A model generated the notes under the pieces. The model searched no databases, was not told where the DNA came from, and saw only the letters and a program-made list of their open reading frames with translations. DNA of 42,427 nucleotides from Avoscillospira sp045652125 (GTDB lineage Bacteria; Bacillota; Clostridia; Oscillospirales; Oscillospiraceae): contig JAZRTT010000049.1 in the NCBI GenBank assembly GCA_045652125.1, positions 1-42,427 of the forward strand, given 5' to 3'. A program made the position numbers and the translations under genes. Positions 32,087 through 40,277 of the stretch are shown one piece after another; within the stretch, counting starts at the first letter, position 1; every line of letters begins with the position of its first letter.

Positions 32087-33301
32087 ATGAGCGACAAGGT
32101 TACCCCGACAACGTTGGAAAATATCATACGGACTTTTTCCGGGCTTCTTTGCGCCGGCATCAAAGGGCAGCCGGAAGTGCTGCCGCCCCAGCCGGATATG
32201 GAACAGATGGTCAAACTGGCAAAGATACACGGGCTGTGTGCTCCCCTTTATATAGGAGCTGCAGCTTGTGGTATCAGCACAAAAATACCGGCGATGAAGG
32301 ACCTGTTTCCATATTACTGTGCGCAGCTGCGGAAAAGCCATCTTCAAACGGAGCAGCTCAAAGTGCTTTGTGCAGAGCTTGATCGAATCGGTGTAGACTA
32401 TATGCCGCTGAAGGGAGCGGTTCTCAGACAGTTGTATCCCACACCGGAATTGCGCAGCATGGGAGATGCCGATATTTTGATCAGGCCGAAGCAATACGCC
32501 AGAATCCGCCCTGTTCTGTTGGAGCTGGGGTTTGAAGAAGGCGTGGAAAGCGATCATGAACTGATCTGGCACAGTCCGTTTCTGCTTTTGGAACTTCATA
32601 AGCGGCTGATTCCGTCTTATCATTCGGATTATGCACATTACTTTGGGGACGGGTGGCACAGAGCGGTGCCGGCAGGAGAAGGCAGCCGATACGTCATGTC
32701 CGATGAGGATCAAATGGTGTACCTGTTTGCCCATTTTGCCAAGCACTACCGTGACGGAGGAATCGGAGTCCGTCATTTGCTGGATCTTTGGGTCTATCGG
32801 CAAAAGAAAACGGCTATGGATGAGGCCTATATCCGGAAAGAGCTGGGCAAGCTGCATCTGGATGTGTTTTACGCACATATACTGGAGGTGCTGGATGCCT
32901 GGTTCAACGGTGGGACATTCCATGAAAGAGTGCTGTTTATCTCGAAGTTTATTATCAACAGCGGCAATTGGGGGCAGGCAGAAACCCATCGCCTGTCGGA
33001 ACAGGCAAGGCAAAAAAGCAAGGCCGGTTCCGTGGGGGGCGGTGAGGTGCTTCGGCTGCTGCAGCTGGCGTTCCCCAGCTACATGGTTATGAAGCAGAAG
33101 TATCCCGTTCTGGTGAAAGCACCGATCCTTCTGCCTGTTTTCTGGCCGATTCGCTGGGCTGCGATTTTGCTGTTCCGACGGGACAAGGTTCGGGCGGAGC
33201 TCCGAAATGCTTCGTCTGTTTCTGCCGAGCAGGTCAAGACTTACGAGCAGGCATTGGCTTATGTGGGGCTGCGTTTTTCGGGCAAGGAGAAAAATAAATG
33301 A
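32087..33301 (+). CDS. Nucleotidyltransferase family protein (PF14907-like)
   Basis: The 404-residue protein resembles the uncharacterised nucleotidyltransferase family PF14907. It has PLKGAVLRQLYP followed by RSMGDADILI, the G[D/S]xD nucleotidyltransferase core, then ELHKRLIPSYH. Such proteins recur in lasso-peptide and related RiPP clusters with HPr-kinase-like and PqqD-like genes, all of which occur about 5 kb downstream here. It lies between capE and capF and overlaps capF by 4 bases, so it is firmly in the operon. An upstream TTG at 32069 overlaps capE; the ATG at 32087 is preferred. The substrate is unknown. Confidence 0.85.
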   Translation: MSDKVTPTTLENIIRTFSGLLCAGIKGQPEVLPPQPDMEQMVKLAKIHGLCAPLYIGAAACGISTKIPAMKDLFPYYCAQLRKSHLQTEQLKVLCAELDRIGVDYMPLKGAVLRQLYPTPELRSMGDADILIRPKQYARIRPVLLELGFEEGVESDHELIWHSPFLLLELHKRLIPSYHSDYAHYFGDGWHRAVPAGEGSRYVMSDEDQMVYLFAHFAKHYRDGGIGVRHLLDLWVYRQKKTAMDEAYIRKELGKLHLDVFYAHILEVLDAWFNGGTFHERVLFISKFIINSGNWGQAETHRLSEQARQKSKAGSVGGGEVLRLLQLAFPSYMVMKQKYPVLVKAPILLPVFWPIRWAAILLFRRDKVRAELRNASSVSAEQVKTYEQALAYVGLRFSGKEKNK

Positions 33302-34446
33302 ACATACTCATTACCGGTGCTGCCGGATTTGTGGGAAAGAATCTGACCGCTGCTCTGAAAAATCTTCGGGACGGCAAGGACAGAACTCGCCCGGGTCTTG
33401 CCATAGAGGAGATATTCCTATATGATATTCATACCGAACCTTCTCTTTTGCAGGATTATTGTGCCAGGGCAGATTTTGTGTTCCATCTGGCGGGCGTGAA
33501 CCGGCCAAAGGATACCGGGGAGTTTATGGAAGGAAACGTTGGCTTTTCCGCCATGCTGCTGGATAACCTGAAAGCCTGCGGCAACACTTGCCCTGTTTTG
33601 CTCAGCTCTTCCATTCAGGCAGAGCTGGACAACGATTACGGTAAAAGCAAAAAAGCCGGGGAGAACCTGTTTTTTTCCTACGAAAAAGATACCGGTGCAA
33701 AAGTTCTGGTATATCGGTTTCCCAACTTGTTCGGCAAGTGGTGCCGCCCCAATTATAACAGTGTGATTGCTACATTCTGCCATAATATTGCCCGTGACCT
33801 GCCGATCCGGATCGACGATCCGGCTGTGCTTTTGACATTGGCTTACATTGATGACGTGGTTACGGAGCTGCTGGATGCGTTGGAAGGAAAAGAACACCGA
33901 AAGGGAGCGTTTTGCTGTGTTCCTGTGACCCACCGGGTCAGTCTGGGCGAGATCGCCGGCCTTTTGGAGCAGTTCCGGAGCCAGCCCCAGACCCTTGTGA
34001 TGCCGGAGATCCCGGATGGGAGTTTTGCAAAAAAACTCTATTCGACCTACTTAAGCTATCTGCCCGGAGAGAAAGCGATATTCCCTCTGAAAATAAATAC
34101 CGACCATCGGGGCAGTTTTACGGAGCTGCTGAAAACGGCAAACTGCGGCCAGTTCTCTGTCAATGTGTCTAAGCCGGGCATTACAAAGGGTCAGCACTGG
34201 CACCACACCAAGTGGGAGTTTTTTATCGTAGTCTCCGGCCGCGGAAAAATCCAAATGCGGAAGATCGATACAGATGAAGTTCTGGAATTTGAGGTCTCCG
34301 GAGAACAGATCCAGGCAGTTCACATCCTGCCCGGATATACGCACAATCTTATCAATCTCAGCGAAACGGAAGATCTTGTGACGCTTATATGGGCAAATGA
34401 GGCGTTTGATCCGGAGCGTCCCGATACCTTTTACGAAGAGGTCTGA
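33298..34446 (+). CDS. capF: CapF-like bifunctional epimerase/reductase with cupin
   Basis: The 382-residue protein has an N-terminal SDR domain (ITGAAGFVGKN, then a YGKSKKAGE segment with YxxxK) and a C-terminal cupin domain from about residue 265. The cupin part contains HRGSFTEL and GQHWHHTKWE with metal-ligand histidines. CapF converts the CapE product to UDP-6-deoxy-L-talNAc through C3 epimerisation and C4 reduction. It overlaps the nucleotidyltransferase gene (ATGA) and is followed by the CapG-like gene 2 bases later. Confidence 0.94.
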   Translation: MNILITGAAGFVGKNLTAALKNLRDGKDRTRPGLAIEEIFLYDIHTEPSLLQDYCARADFVFHLAGVNRPKDTGEFMEGNVGFSAMLLDNLKACGNTCPVLLSSSIQAELDNDYGKSKKAGENLFFSYEKDTGAKVLVYRFPNLFGKWCRPNYNSVIATFCHNIARDLPIRIDDPAVLLTLAYIDDVVTELLDALEGKEHRKGAFCCVPVTHRVSLGEIAGLLEQFRSQPQTLVMPEIPDGSFAKKLYSTYLSYLPGEKAIFPLKINTDHRGSFTELLKTANCGQFSVNVSKPGITKGQHWHHTKWEFFIVVSGRGKIQMRKIDTDEVLEFEVSGEQIQAVHILPGYTHNLINLSETEDLVTLIWANEAFDPERPDTFYEEV

Positions 34447-34448
34447 AT

Positions 34449-35594
34449 ATGAGCAAATTAAAATTGATGACCATGATCGGCACACGGCCGGAGATCATCC
34501 GACTGGCGGCCACCATCAAAAAGTGTGACACGTATTTTCAGCAGATTTTGGTTCATACGGGTCAGAACTATGACTATGAACTCAACCAGGTGTTTTTTGA
34601 GGACCTGGGGCTGCGGGCACCGGATCACTATCTGGATGCCGTGGGCAAAGATCTGGGGGAGACCATCGGCAACATCATTGCAAAGAGTTATGCCCTGATG
34701 GCAGCCGAACAGCCCGATGCCCTGCTGGTTTTGGGAGATACCAACTCCTGCCTGTCTGCCATTGCGGCCAAGCGGCTCCACATTCCCATTTTTCATATGG
34801 AAGCGGGGAACCGCTGCTTTGATGAGTGCCTGCCGGAAGAGACCAACCGCCGGATCGTGGATCATATTGCCGACGTGAACCTGTGCTATTCTGAACATGC
34901 CCGCCGATATCTCAATGCCGAGGGCTGTGCCAGGGAACGGACATTTGTCACCGGCTCTCCCATGGCGGAGGTGCTTCGCGCCAATCTGCCCGGGATTCAA
35001 AACAGCGATATTCTGACAAAACTGGGCCTGGAGGCGGGGAAGTATATTCTGTTGTCTGCCCACCGGGAGGAGAACATTGATACGGAAGATAACTTCTTCC
35101 GGCTGATGAATGCGGTCAATGCCATGGCAGAACGATACGATATGCCCATTTTGTATTCCTGCCATCCCAGAAGTGCAAAATACATCGAGCAGCGGGGCTT
35201 TGCCTTTGACCGCCGGGTCATCCGGCATAAACCGCTGGGTTTTCATGATTATAACTGCCTGCAGATAAACGCATTTTGTGTAGTGTCTGACAGCGGTACC
35301 CTGCCGGAAGAGAGCAGCTTCTATTTGTCTGTGGGAAAGCCGTTCCCGGCTGTGTGCATCCGTACCTCCACAGAACGGCCCGAGGCCATGGATAAGGGAA
35401 ATTTTGTTTTGGCAGGAATCACGGCCGAGCAGGTACTGCAGGGTGTGGAGACGGCTGTGGCAATGAACCGAAACGGTGACTACGGCATCCCTGTGCCGGA
35501 TTATATGGAGGAAAATGTATCCACCAAAGTGGTTAAATTTATCCAGAGCTATACCGGAGTCGTGAACCAAATGGTCTGGCGGAAGGACAGATAA
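34449..35594 (+). CDS. capG: UDP-GlcNAc 2-epimerase family enzyme (CapG-like)
   Basis: The 381-residue enzyme has the 2-epimerase signatures MIGTRPEIIRLA, LVHTGQNYDYELN, LVLGDTNSCLSA and HMEAGNRCFDECLPEETNRR. Together with CapE and CapF it would complete synthesis of UDP-N-acetyl-L-fucosamine by C2 epimerisation. The three genes are consecutive apart from the nucleotidyltransferase. Similarity to WecB means the family alone does not fix the substrate; the neighbours do. Confidence 0.94.
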   Translation: MSKLKLMTMIGTRPEIIRLAATIKKCDTYFQQILVHTGQNYDYELNQVFFEDLGLRAPDHYLDAVGKDLGETIGNIIAKSYALMAAEQPDALLVLGDTNSCLSAIAAKRLHIPIFHMEAGNRCFDECLPEETNRRIVDHIADVNLCYSEHARRYLNAEGCARERTFVTGSPMAEVLRANLPGIQNSDILTKLGLEAGKYILLSAHREENIDTEDNFFRLMNAVNAMAERYDMPILYSCHPRSAKYIEQRGFAFDRRVIRHKPLGFHDYNCLQINAFCVVSDSGTLPEESSFYLSVGKPFPAVCIRTSTERPEAMDKGNFVLAGITAEQVLQGVETAVAMNRNGDYGIPVPDYMEENVSTKVVKFIQSYTGVVNQMVWRKDR

Positions 35595-35597
35595 GAG

Positions 35598-36050
35598 ATG
35601 ACTGCCAAAAGGAAAAACCTATATACGGCAGGTCTGATTTGCCTGATTGTGCTGACTGTGTGCTTTATTTTTTCCAACTCGATGGAATCGATTCCCGATT
35701 CCCGGCAAAGAAGCGAAGGGCTGCTCCGCTGGCTGAAACCGCTGCTGGGATTTTTTATCGGTGCGGACAATGTCACGAACCATCTGATTCGCAAACTGGC
35801 ACATTTTGTGGAGTTTTTTGCGCTGGGTGCAGAGCTGTGCGTTTTGTGCCTTCTGCGGAGGAAACCCCTGCTTCTGGCCGCTTTTGCAGGCCTGCTTACA
35901 GCACTTACCGATGAGACCATTCAGATTTTCTATGACCGTGGATCTCAGGTTCAGGACGTGTGGCTGGATTTTTCTGCCGTTTTGACGGCGATCCTGGCTG
36001 CATTGTGTGTACGGTATTTTATTTTTCCAAAAACAAAGGACACAACATGA
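35598..36050 (+). CDS. VanZ-like membrane protein
   Basis: The 150-residue protein has about four membrane helices and the VanZ-family motifs. RKLAHFVEFFALGAEL sits on the second helix, ALTDETIQIFYDRGSQVQDVWLD on the third and fourth (split here: DETIQ, then RGSQVQDVWLD). VanZ-like proteins are found with glycopeptide-resistance genes and in many polysaccharide loci; their activity is not well defined. It is three bases from capG, and its stop overlaps the ABC transporter start. I infer a membrane role in export or envelope modification. Confidence 0.88.
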   Translation: MTAKRKNLYTAGLICLIVLTVCFIFSNSMESIPDSRQRSEGLLRWLKPLLGFFIGADNVTNHLIRKLAHFVEFFALGAELCVLCLLRRKPLLLAAFAGLLTALTDETIQIFYDRGSQVQDVWLDFSAVLTAILAALCVRYFIFPKTKDTT

Positions 36051-37801
36051 AACAAATACTGCAAAAGGTCTGGGAAACAGACAAAAAGACGTTTCTTCTG
36101 ATTTTACTTCTGAATATCGGTGTGGCACTGACCGGCAGCATCAGCATTGTTATGCTGATGCCTATGCTGGATCTGCTGAATGTCTCAGTAGGAGGCGGCG
36201 GGATGTTTCAAAGCCTGCTGCAGCCCTTTGCCGCGCTCTCCTATCTGCAGCGTGCCGCGCTGATCATCTCTGTTTTTGTGGTCCTGCTTCTGCTCCGGGC
36301 GATCCTTACCAAAATGGCAACGGTTCGCCAGAATGCCTTTTTGGAAAGGTATGCTTTGGGGTTGCGGCAGAGCCTCTATGATGCGGTTTGCATCGCCAAC
36401 TGGCAGACACTCACGGCACGTTCTCATGCCGATTTGCTCAATTTATTTACCACCCAATGCTGGCAGGCAAAATATTGCCTGCAGGAGATGATCGTCCTGA
36501 TCGCATCTTGTGTGTCGGCTCTGATGCAGCTTGCGGTTGCCTGTTGGTTGAGCCTGCCTGTGACACTGGTGGTGTTGGTGGTGGGAAGTGGATTTCTGAT
36601 CTTGTTTCGGCCATTTTTGACCAAATCCAAGCAGTATGGAGAAAAGACCGTAGCAATCAGCCGGGATCTGCTTCGGGAAATACAAAATCAAATAAACAGC
36701 ATCAAGGAGATCCGGGCCTACGGTGTGGAAGAATCGCACGCTGTGTTGTTCAACAAAGTCAGCGAAGAATACTACGACACCAGCCTGCGGATGACACAGC
36801 TTCGTGTTATGCCGCAACTGTGTTATTCTGTAGCTGCCGCTTTTTTGGTGGCATTGGCATTTGTGTTCAGCGTTTTGATCATGGATACCGGAACGGCACA
36901 ATTGATGATTTTGGTTTATATTTTTTCCAGACTGTGGCCTGTATTTGCCTCCTGGCAGGGACACCTTCAGAACATTCTGTCGTACATTCCGGCGTATGAA
37001 ACCATTCAAAATGCAGTGGCAGAACTGGCAGAAGGTATTCAGGAAGCGGAGTTTTCCCGGGAAGTTCTGCCTTTCACAAAGAATATTTCTTTTGAAAATG
37101 TTTGTTTTACCTATCAGCGAAGTGAAGAGGAAGTCCTTCATGAAGTCAGCTTTACGCTGCCCTACGGATCTGTGACGGCACTTGTCGGCCCCAGCGGAGC
37201 CGGAAAAAGCACCATAGCAGATCTGCTGCTGGGTCTTTTGCAGCCAACGGGCGGGCAGATCACCATCGATGACCGGAGGCTGAATCCGCAGGACAGGGGC
37301 ATGTGGCGGAAAGCCATTGGCTATATTCCGCAGGAACCTTTGATCATTAACGCAACCCTGCGGGAAAATCTGCAGCGGTTCCATCCGGAAGCCACAGAAG
37401 CGGAGATGATCGAGGCTCTGAAGCAGTCTCTGGCTTGGCCCTTTGTGGAAAAACTGCCTCAGGGCATTGATACCATGTTGGGCGATAAGGGGATCCGGCT
37501 GTCCGGCGGAGAACGGCAGCGAATCGTGCTGGCCAGAGTCCTTATGGGGAAACCTCGACTCATCATTTTGGATGAAGCCACCAGCGCGTTGGATTATGAA
37601 AGTGAAACCTTTGTCCGGGAGACCATTCGTGCCCTGCGGGGGAAAACGACGGTTTTGATCATTGCCCATCGGTTGGCGACCATCCGAGGTGCTGATCGGG
37701 CGGTCGTGCTGGCAAACGGGCAGATAGCAGAAGAAGGTCTTTTGACGGAATTGCTGGAACAGCCTGACGGATACCTCAGCCGTATGGTCAGTGTGGAATA
37801 A
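36047..37801 (+). CDS. ABC exporter, fused permease and ATPase
   Basis: From the ATG at 36047 (AAAGGA upstream) the 584-residue protein has six membrane helices in the first ~320 residues. The nucleotide-binding domain follows, with Walker A GPSGAGKST (Gly381-Thr389), the LSGGERQR signature (from Leu485) and Walker B LIILDEATSALD. It is an exporter half-transporter, expected to work as a homodimer. No peptidase domain (C39) is present, so it does not itself cut leader peptides. Its position beside HPrK-like, PqqD-like and peptidase genes suggests export of a peptide or modified lipid. A role in polysaccharide export is less likely because Wzx is present. Confidence 0.92.
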   Translation: MKQILQKVWETDKKTFLLILLLNIGVALTGSISIVMLMPMLDLLNVSVGGGGMFQSLLQPFAALSYLQRAALIISVFVVLLLLRAILTKMATVRQNAFLERYALGLRQSLYDAVCIANWQTLTARSHADLLNLFTTQCWQAKYCLQEMIVLIASCVSALMQLAVACWLSLPVTLVVLVVGSGFLILFRPFLTKSKQYGEKTVAISRDLLREIQNQINSIKEIRAYGVEESHAVLFNKVSEEYYDTSLRMTQLRVMPQLCYSVAAAFLVALAFVFSVLIMDTGTAQLMILVYIFSRLWPVFASWQGHLQNILSYIPAYETIQNAVAELAEGIQEAEFSREVLPFTKNISFENVCFTYQRSEEEVLHEVSFTLPYGSVTALVGPSGAGKSTIADLLLGLLQPTGGQITIDDRRLNPQDRGMWRKAIGYIPQEPLIINATLRENLQRFHPEATEAEMIEALKQSLAWPFVEKLPQGIDTMLGDKGIRLSGGERQRIVLARVLMGKPRLIILDEATSALDYESETFVRETIRALRGKTTVLIIAHRLATIRGADRAVVLANGQIAEEGLLTELLEQPDGYLSRMVSVE

Positions 37802-37818
37802 GAAAGAGGTGCAAATTC

Positions 37819-38532
37819 ATGGAGCAAGATTATCTCATTGCCGGGTTACGGGTGCGGATGGAGTCCTTCGGCCGCACCGCAGAACAGGCAGAGGATTATA
37901 AGACAGAACATGATGGCGAACCGGATGTTGTGATCACCACCAATGCTGCGGCCTTTCAGGAAAGACATCCCTATCTGAGCATGGATGATGCAGAATATAT
38001 TTGCACCGGCAGCAGCTTTTACCACCAACTGCTGCAGTTTGACGGTATGATGATCCATGCTTCCGCGGTGGTCAAAGATGGCTACGCCTACCTGTTTTCC
38101 GCCTCCAGCGGAACGGGAAAGTCTACCCACACAAGCCAATGGATGAAAGCGTTTGGAGACGCAGTCATTATGCTCAACGATGACAAGCCTGCTGTGCGGA
38201 AAGAGGATGGCCGCTGGTTTGCTTACGGCACGCCATGGAGCGGAAAAACGGCACAGAATGCAAATGTTCGGGCCCCTCTGGGTGGTATCTGCATTCTCAC
38301 CAGAGGCGAAACCAATGCCATTGAGCCATTTTTCGGGGCTCGGGCGGCGTTTGCTCTGCTGGAACAGACAGTCCGTCCTGCCGCAGTGGATGGCAGAGGA
38401 AGATTGTTGGAGCTGCTCAACGAACTGCTGGAGGCCATACCCGTTTGGAAACTCCGCTGTACTCCCACAGAAGAAGCCGCCGTGGTTTCTCACAAGGCTA
38501 TGAGCGAAGAAGCGAAAAAAAGATTTGAATAA
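37819..38532 (+). CDS. HPr kinase-like protein (RiPP-type kinase homologue)
   Basis: The 237-residue protein resembles the C-terminal kinase half of HPrK. HASAVVKDGYAYLFSASSG leads into the P-loop GTGKST (Gly98-Thr103), followed by NDDKPAVR and YGTPWSGKT. The N-terminal HPrK domain is missing. Homologues with this layout accompany lasso peptide genes, where one has been shown to phosphorylate the peptide C-terminus, and PqqD-like proteins elsewhere. GAGGTG precedes the ATG. It is 14 bases from the PqqD-like gene. The substrate here is unknown; HPr itself is unlikely. Confidence 0.88.
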   Translation: MEQDYLIAGLRVRMESFGRTAEQAEDYKTEHDGEPDVVITTNAAAFQERHPYLSMDDAEYICTGSSFYHQLLQFDGMMIHASAVVKDGYAYLFSASSGTGKSTHTSQWMKAFGDAVIMLNDDKPAVRKEDGRWFAYGTPWSGKTAQNANVRAPLGGICILTRGETNAIEPFFGARAAFALLEQTVRPAAVDGRGRLLELLNELLEAIPVWKLRCTPTEEAAVVSHKAMSEEAKKRFE

Positions 38533-38545
38533 AGGAGAGCTGACC

Positions 38546-38806
38546 ATGAAACTGAAAGAAGGATTTATTTTGCGGACAGTAGCCCGTGAAACGGTAGTGC
38601 TCCCGGCGAGCGGTGTTACCGATTTGGATATGATGATCACCCTCAATGAGACAGGACGGTTCCTCTGGGAGCGGCTGGCCAAAGGTGTGGAGCCGGAAGA
38701 ACTGGTAGAAGCCGTACTGGCGGAATACAATGTATCCCGGGAATTGGCAGACAAGAGCGTCAATGCCTTTATTGCCAAGCTGAAGGAGTTGGATTTCCTT
38801 GCATAA
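38546..38806 (+). CDS. PqqD-like peptide-binding protein
   Basis: The 86-residue protein fits the PqqD family (RRE, RiPP recognition element). LKEGFILRTV gives the first strands, ITLNETGRFLWERL the helix with the conserved NExGxxxW pattern, then a helix and IAKLKELDFL. Such small winged-helix-like proteins bind leader peptides and hand them to modifying enzymes. AAAGGAGAGC fits the ATG at 38546, not the in-frame one at 38525. It overlaps the peptidase gene by 8 bases, so the two proteins probably work together. Confidence 0.9.
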   Translation: MKLKEGFILRTVARETVVLPASGVTDLDMMITLNETGRFLWERLAKGVEPEELVEAVLAEYNVSRELADKSVNAFIAKLKELDFLA

Positions 38807-39272
38807 TACAACGGTTAATCTGGAGCAAGTGATGCCGCTGATGCATGAACGGTTAGCGGCAGGAGAATCTGTTCGATTTACGCCCCGGGGCATCAGTATG
38901 CGGCCCATGCTGGAGGGCGGCAGGGATCAGGTGGTTCTGTCTCCGCTTCCGGAGAAACTGCGGAAATATGACCTTCCTCTGTATCAAAGAGATGATGGGC
39001 ACTATGTCCTGCACCGTATTGTGAAAGTGGAGGAAACATATACCTGCATTGGTGATGGGCAGTTTGTGTATGAACCCGGTGTTCGGCAGGATCAGATGAT
39101 CGCGCTGACTACGGGATTCGTGCGAAAGGGAAAGACGTGGTCTGTGGATTGTGCTGCTTACCGTTTGTATTGCCGCCTGTGGCACACTTTTCGGCCGATT
39201 CGCCGCCTGCTGATCAATACAAAACTGGTTCTGTACCGCCCTTATGCCCGCCTTTTTAAGAATAAGAAATGA
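38799..39272 (+). CDS. S24/S26 family peptidase-like protein (signal-peptidase fold)
   Basis: The 157-residue protein has FTPRGISMRPML (candidate catalytic Ser33) and a YVLHRIVKVE segment (His72) where archaeal/SipW-type signal peptidases have a His in place of Lys. No clear membrane helix is present at the N-terminus. A hydrophobic/basic C-terminus (about residues 120-157) may touch the membrane. A TTG start at 38799 is supported by AAGGAG and by the conserved-looking LEQVMPLM lead; an ATG at 38832 is a possible alternative. It is the last gene before a strong terminator. Confidence 0.8.
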   Translation: MHNTTVNLEQVMPLMHERLAAGESVRFTPRGISMRPMLEGGRDQVVLSPLPEKLRKYDLPLYQRDDGHYVLHRIVKVEETYTCIGDGQFVYEPGVRQDQMIALTTGFVRKGKTWSVDCAAYRLYCRLWHTFRPIRRLLINTKLVLYRPYARLFKNKK

Positions 39273-39275
39273 TTT

Positions 39276-39318
39276 TCAAAGACTGTCTGCCGGAGAATTT
39301 CGATGGACGGTCTTTTTG
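39276..39318 (+). terminator. Intrinsic terminator after the peptidase gene
   Basis: An about 11-bp stem with one G-U pair (39277-39287 with 39306-39316) runs into TTTTT. It ends the long operon that begins with the sugar transferase. Confidence 0.8.
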
Positions 39319-39385
39319 AAAGGTAACATATTATGCAGAATAAAAGAGGGGAATAAAACAAGTTATAGTTGAAAACCAAGGGGAT

Positions 39386-39413
39386 TTGTGATAACATTAG
39401 CATGTATTATAGT
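39386..39413 (+). promoter_or_regulatory. Likely promoter for the CpsB-like gene
   Basis: TTGTGA (39386-39391) and TATAGT (39408-39413) have a 16-base spacer. Transcription should start near 39420, about 80 bases before the gene. The rest of the 228-base gap (39273-39500) shows only the upstream terminator and the small ORF listed next. Confidence 0.55.
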
Positions 39414-39451
39414 CTGTAGAGGGGTTTCGGATCGTTTTACAGGGGGATAAA

Positions 39452-39541
39452 TTGGGCGAGTATGACCTGATCGACTTACTAGAACAGGAAGAAAGTATAT
39501 ATGACAGATTTGCATACCCATATTCTGCCGGGTATGGATGA
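39452..39541 (+). CDS. Doubtful 29-codon ORF overlapping the cpsB start
   Basis: A TTG start follows an AGGGGG site by six bases, and the frame runs for 29 codons into the first codons of the downstream gene. The peptide is acidic (LIDLLEQEESIYD) with an aromatic and Gly-containing end (AYPYSAGYG). The end is out of frame with conserved CpsB codons, so its sequence may be accidental. It could be a leader ORF or chance. Confidence 0.2.
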   Translation: MGEYDLIDLLEQEESIYDRFAYPYSAGYG

Positions 39542-40214
39542 TGGTGCGCCGGATGTGGCGACAGCACTTCAAATGCTTCGAATGGAAGCGGAGCAGGGAG
39601 TGGATACCGTTGCACTGACCCCCCATTTTTACCGCGACAGAGAGCATCTTTCGTATTTTCTGCAACGCAGGCAGGATTCTTTTGCCCAGTTGAAGGAGGC
39701 AATCGGGGATATGACCGGATTGCCGAAGCTTATTCTTGGTGCAGAGGTCACTTATGCACCGGGCATAGCAAACTGGAATGGTCTGGACCGTCTCTGCTAC
39801 GAAGGAACCAGGACCTTGTTGGTGGAATTGCCGTTCACGCCGTGGAACGATGAGATGTTCCGCCAGTTATACAAGCTGGAGGGGCGATTGGGAATCACGC
39901 TCATGATCGCACATGCGGATCGATACTTTTCCTATCAGGATAAAAGAACGATGATCAGGCTGCTGGATATGGATCTGCAGCTGCAGGTGGGGGCAGAGTC
40001 TCTGATGCAGTTTTCCAACAGAAGGAAGGGCCTGAGACTGCTCAATAGCTATAATGGCCTGCTGATCTCCGATTGTCACAATACAACCGACCGATCGCCC
40101 CAAATGGGAAAAGCACTGAAAATTGCGGAAAAGAAGCTGGGGAAAGCGGCGGCGGATGAATTCGCAGCGGCCACAGACGAGGCATTGACAGATTTGGTGC
40201 AGAAAGAATTTTGA
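39501..40214 (+). CDS. PHP-type tyrosine-protein phosphatase (CpsB/YwqE-like)
   Basis: The 237-residue protein starts MTDLHTHILPGMDDGA, the metal-binding N-terminus of the PHP phosphatases CpsB/CapC. It also has TPHFYRDRE, ILGAEVTYAPGI and LIAHADRYF, then a SDCHNTTDRSP motif with further metal ligands. It removes phosphate from BY-kinases of polysaccharide loci, here presumably the tyrosine-rich kinase at 19563. In most loci it sits beside that kinase; here it is about 19 kb away with its own promoter. AGGAAG precedes the ATG. Confidence 0.94.
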   Translation: MTDLHTHILPGMDDGAPDVATALQMLRMEAEQGVDTVALTPHFYRDREHLSYFLQRRQDSFAQLKEAIGDMTGLPKLILGAEVTYAPGIANWNGLDRLCYEGTRTLLVELPFTPWNDEMFRQLYKLEGRLGITLMIAHADRYFSYQDKRTMIRLLDMDLQLQVGAESLMQFSNRRKGLRLLNSYNGLLISDCHNTTDRSPQMGKALKIAEKKLGKAAADEFAAATDEALTDLVQKEF

Positions 40215-40277
40215 TGAATTACGTGGACATGCCTGGCGGCGGAAAAATTTTCGGCCGTTGTGTGTGAAAGGATACAG

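Noticed and set aside
36443..37669. Long minus-strand open frame opposite the ABC exporter
   Set aside because: The plus strand carries Walker A, signature and Walker B motifs; the minus frame shows none.
37819..38532. Calling the kinase a true HPr kinase/phosphorylase
   Set aside because: The N-terminal HPrK domain is absent and the neighbours are RiPP-type and envelope genes, not sugar phosphotransferase genes.
32087..39272. Calling the region a lasso peptide cluster
   Set aside because: The required Asn-synthetase-like cyclase, transglutaminase-like protease and precursor gene are not present in the window.
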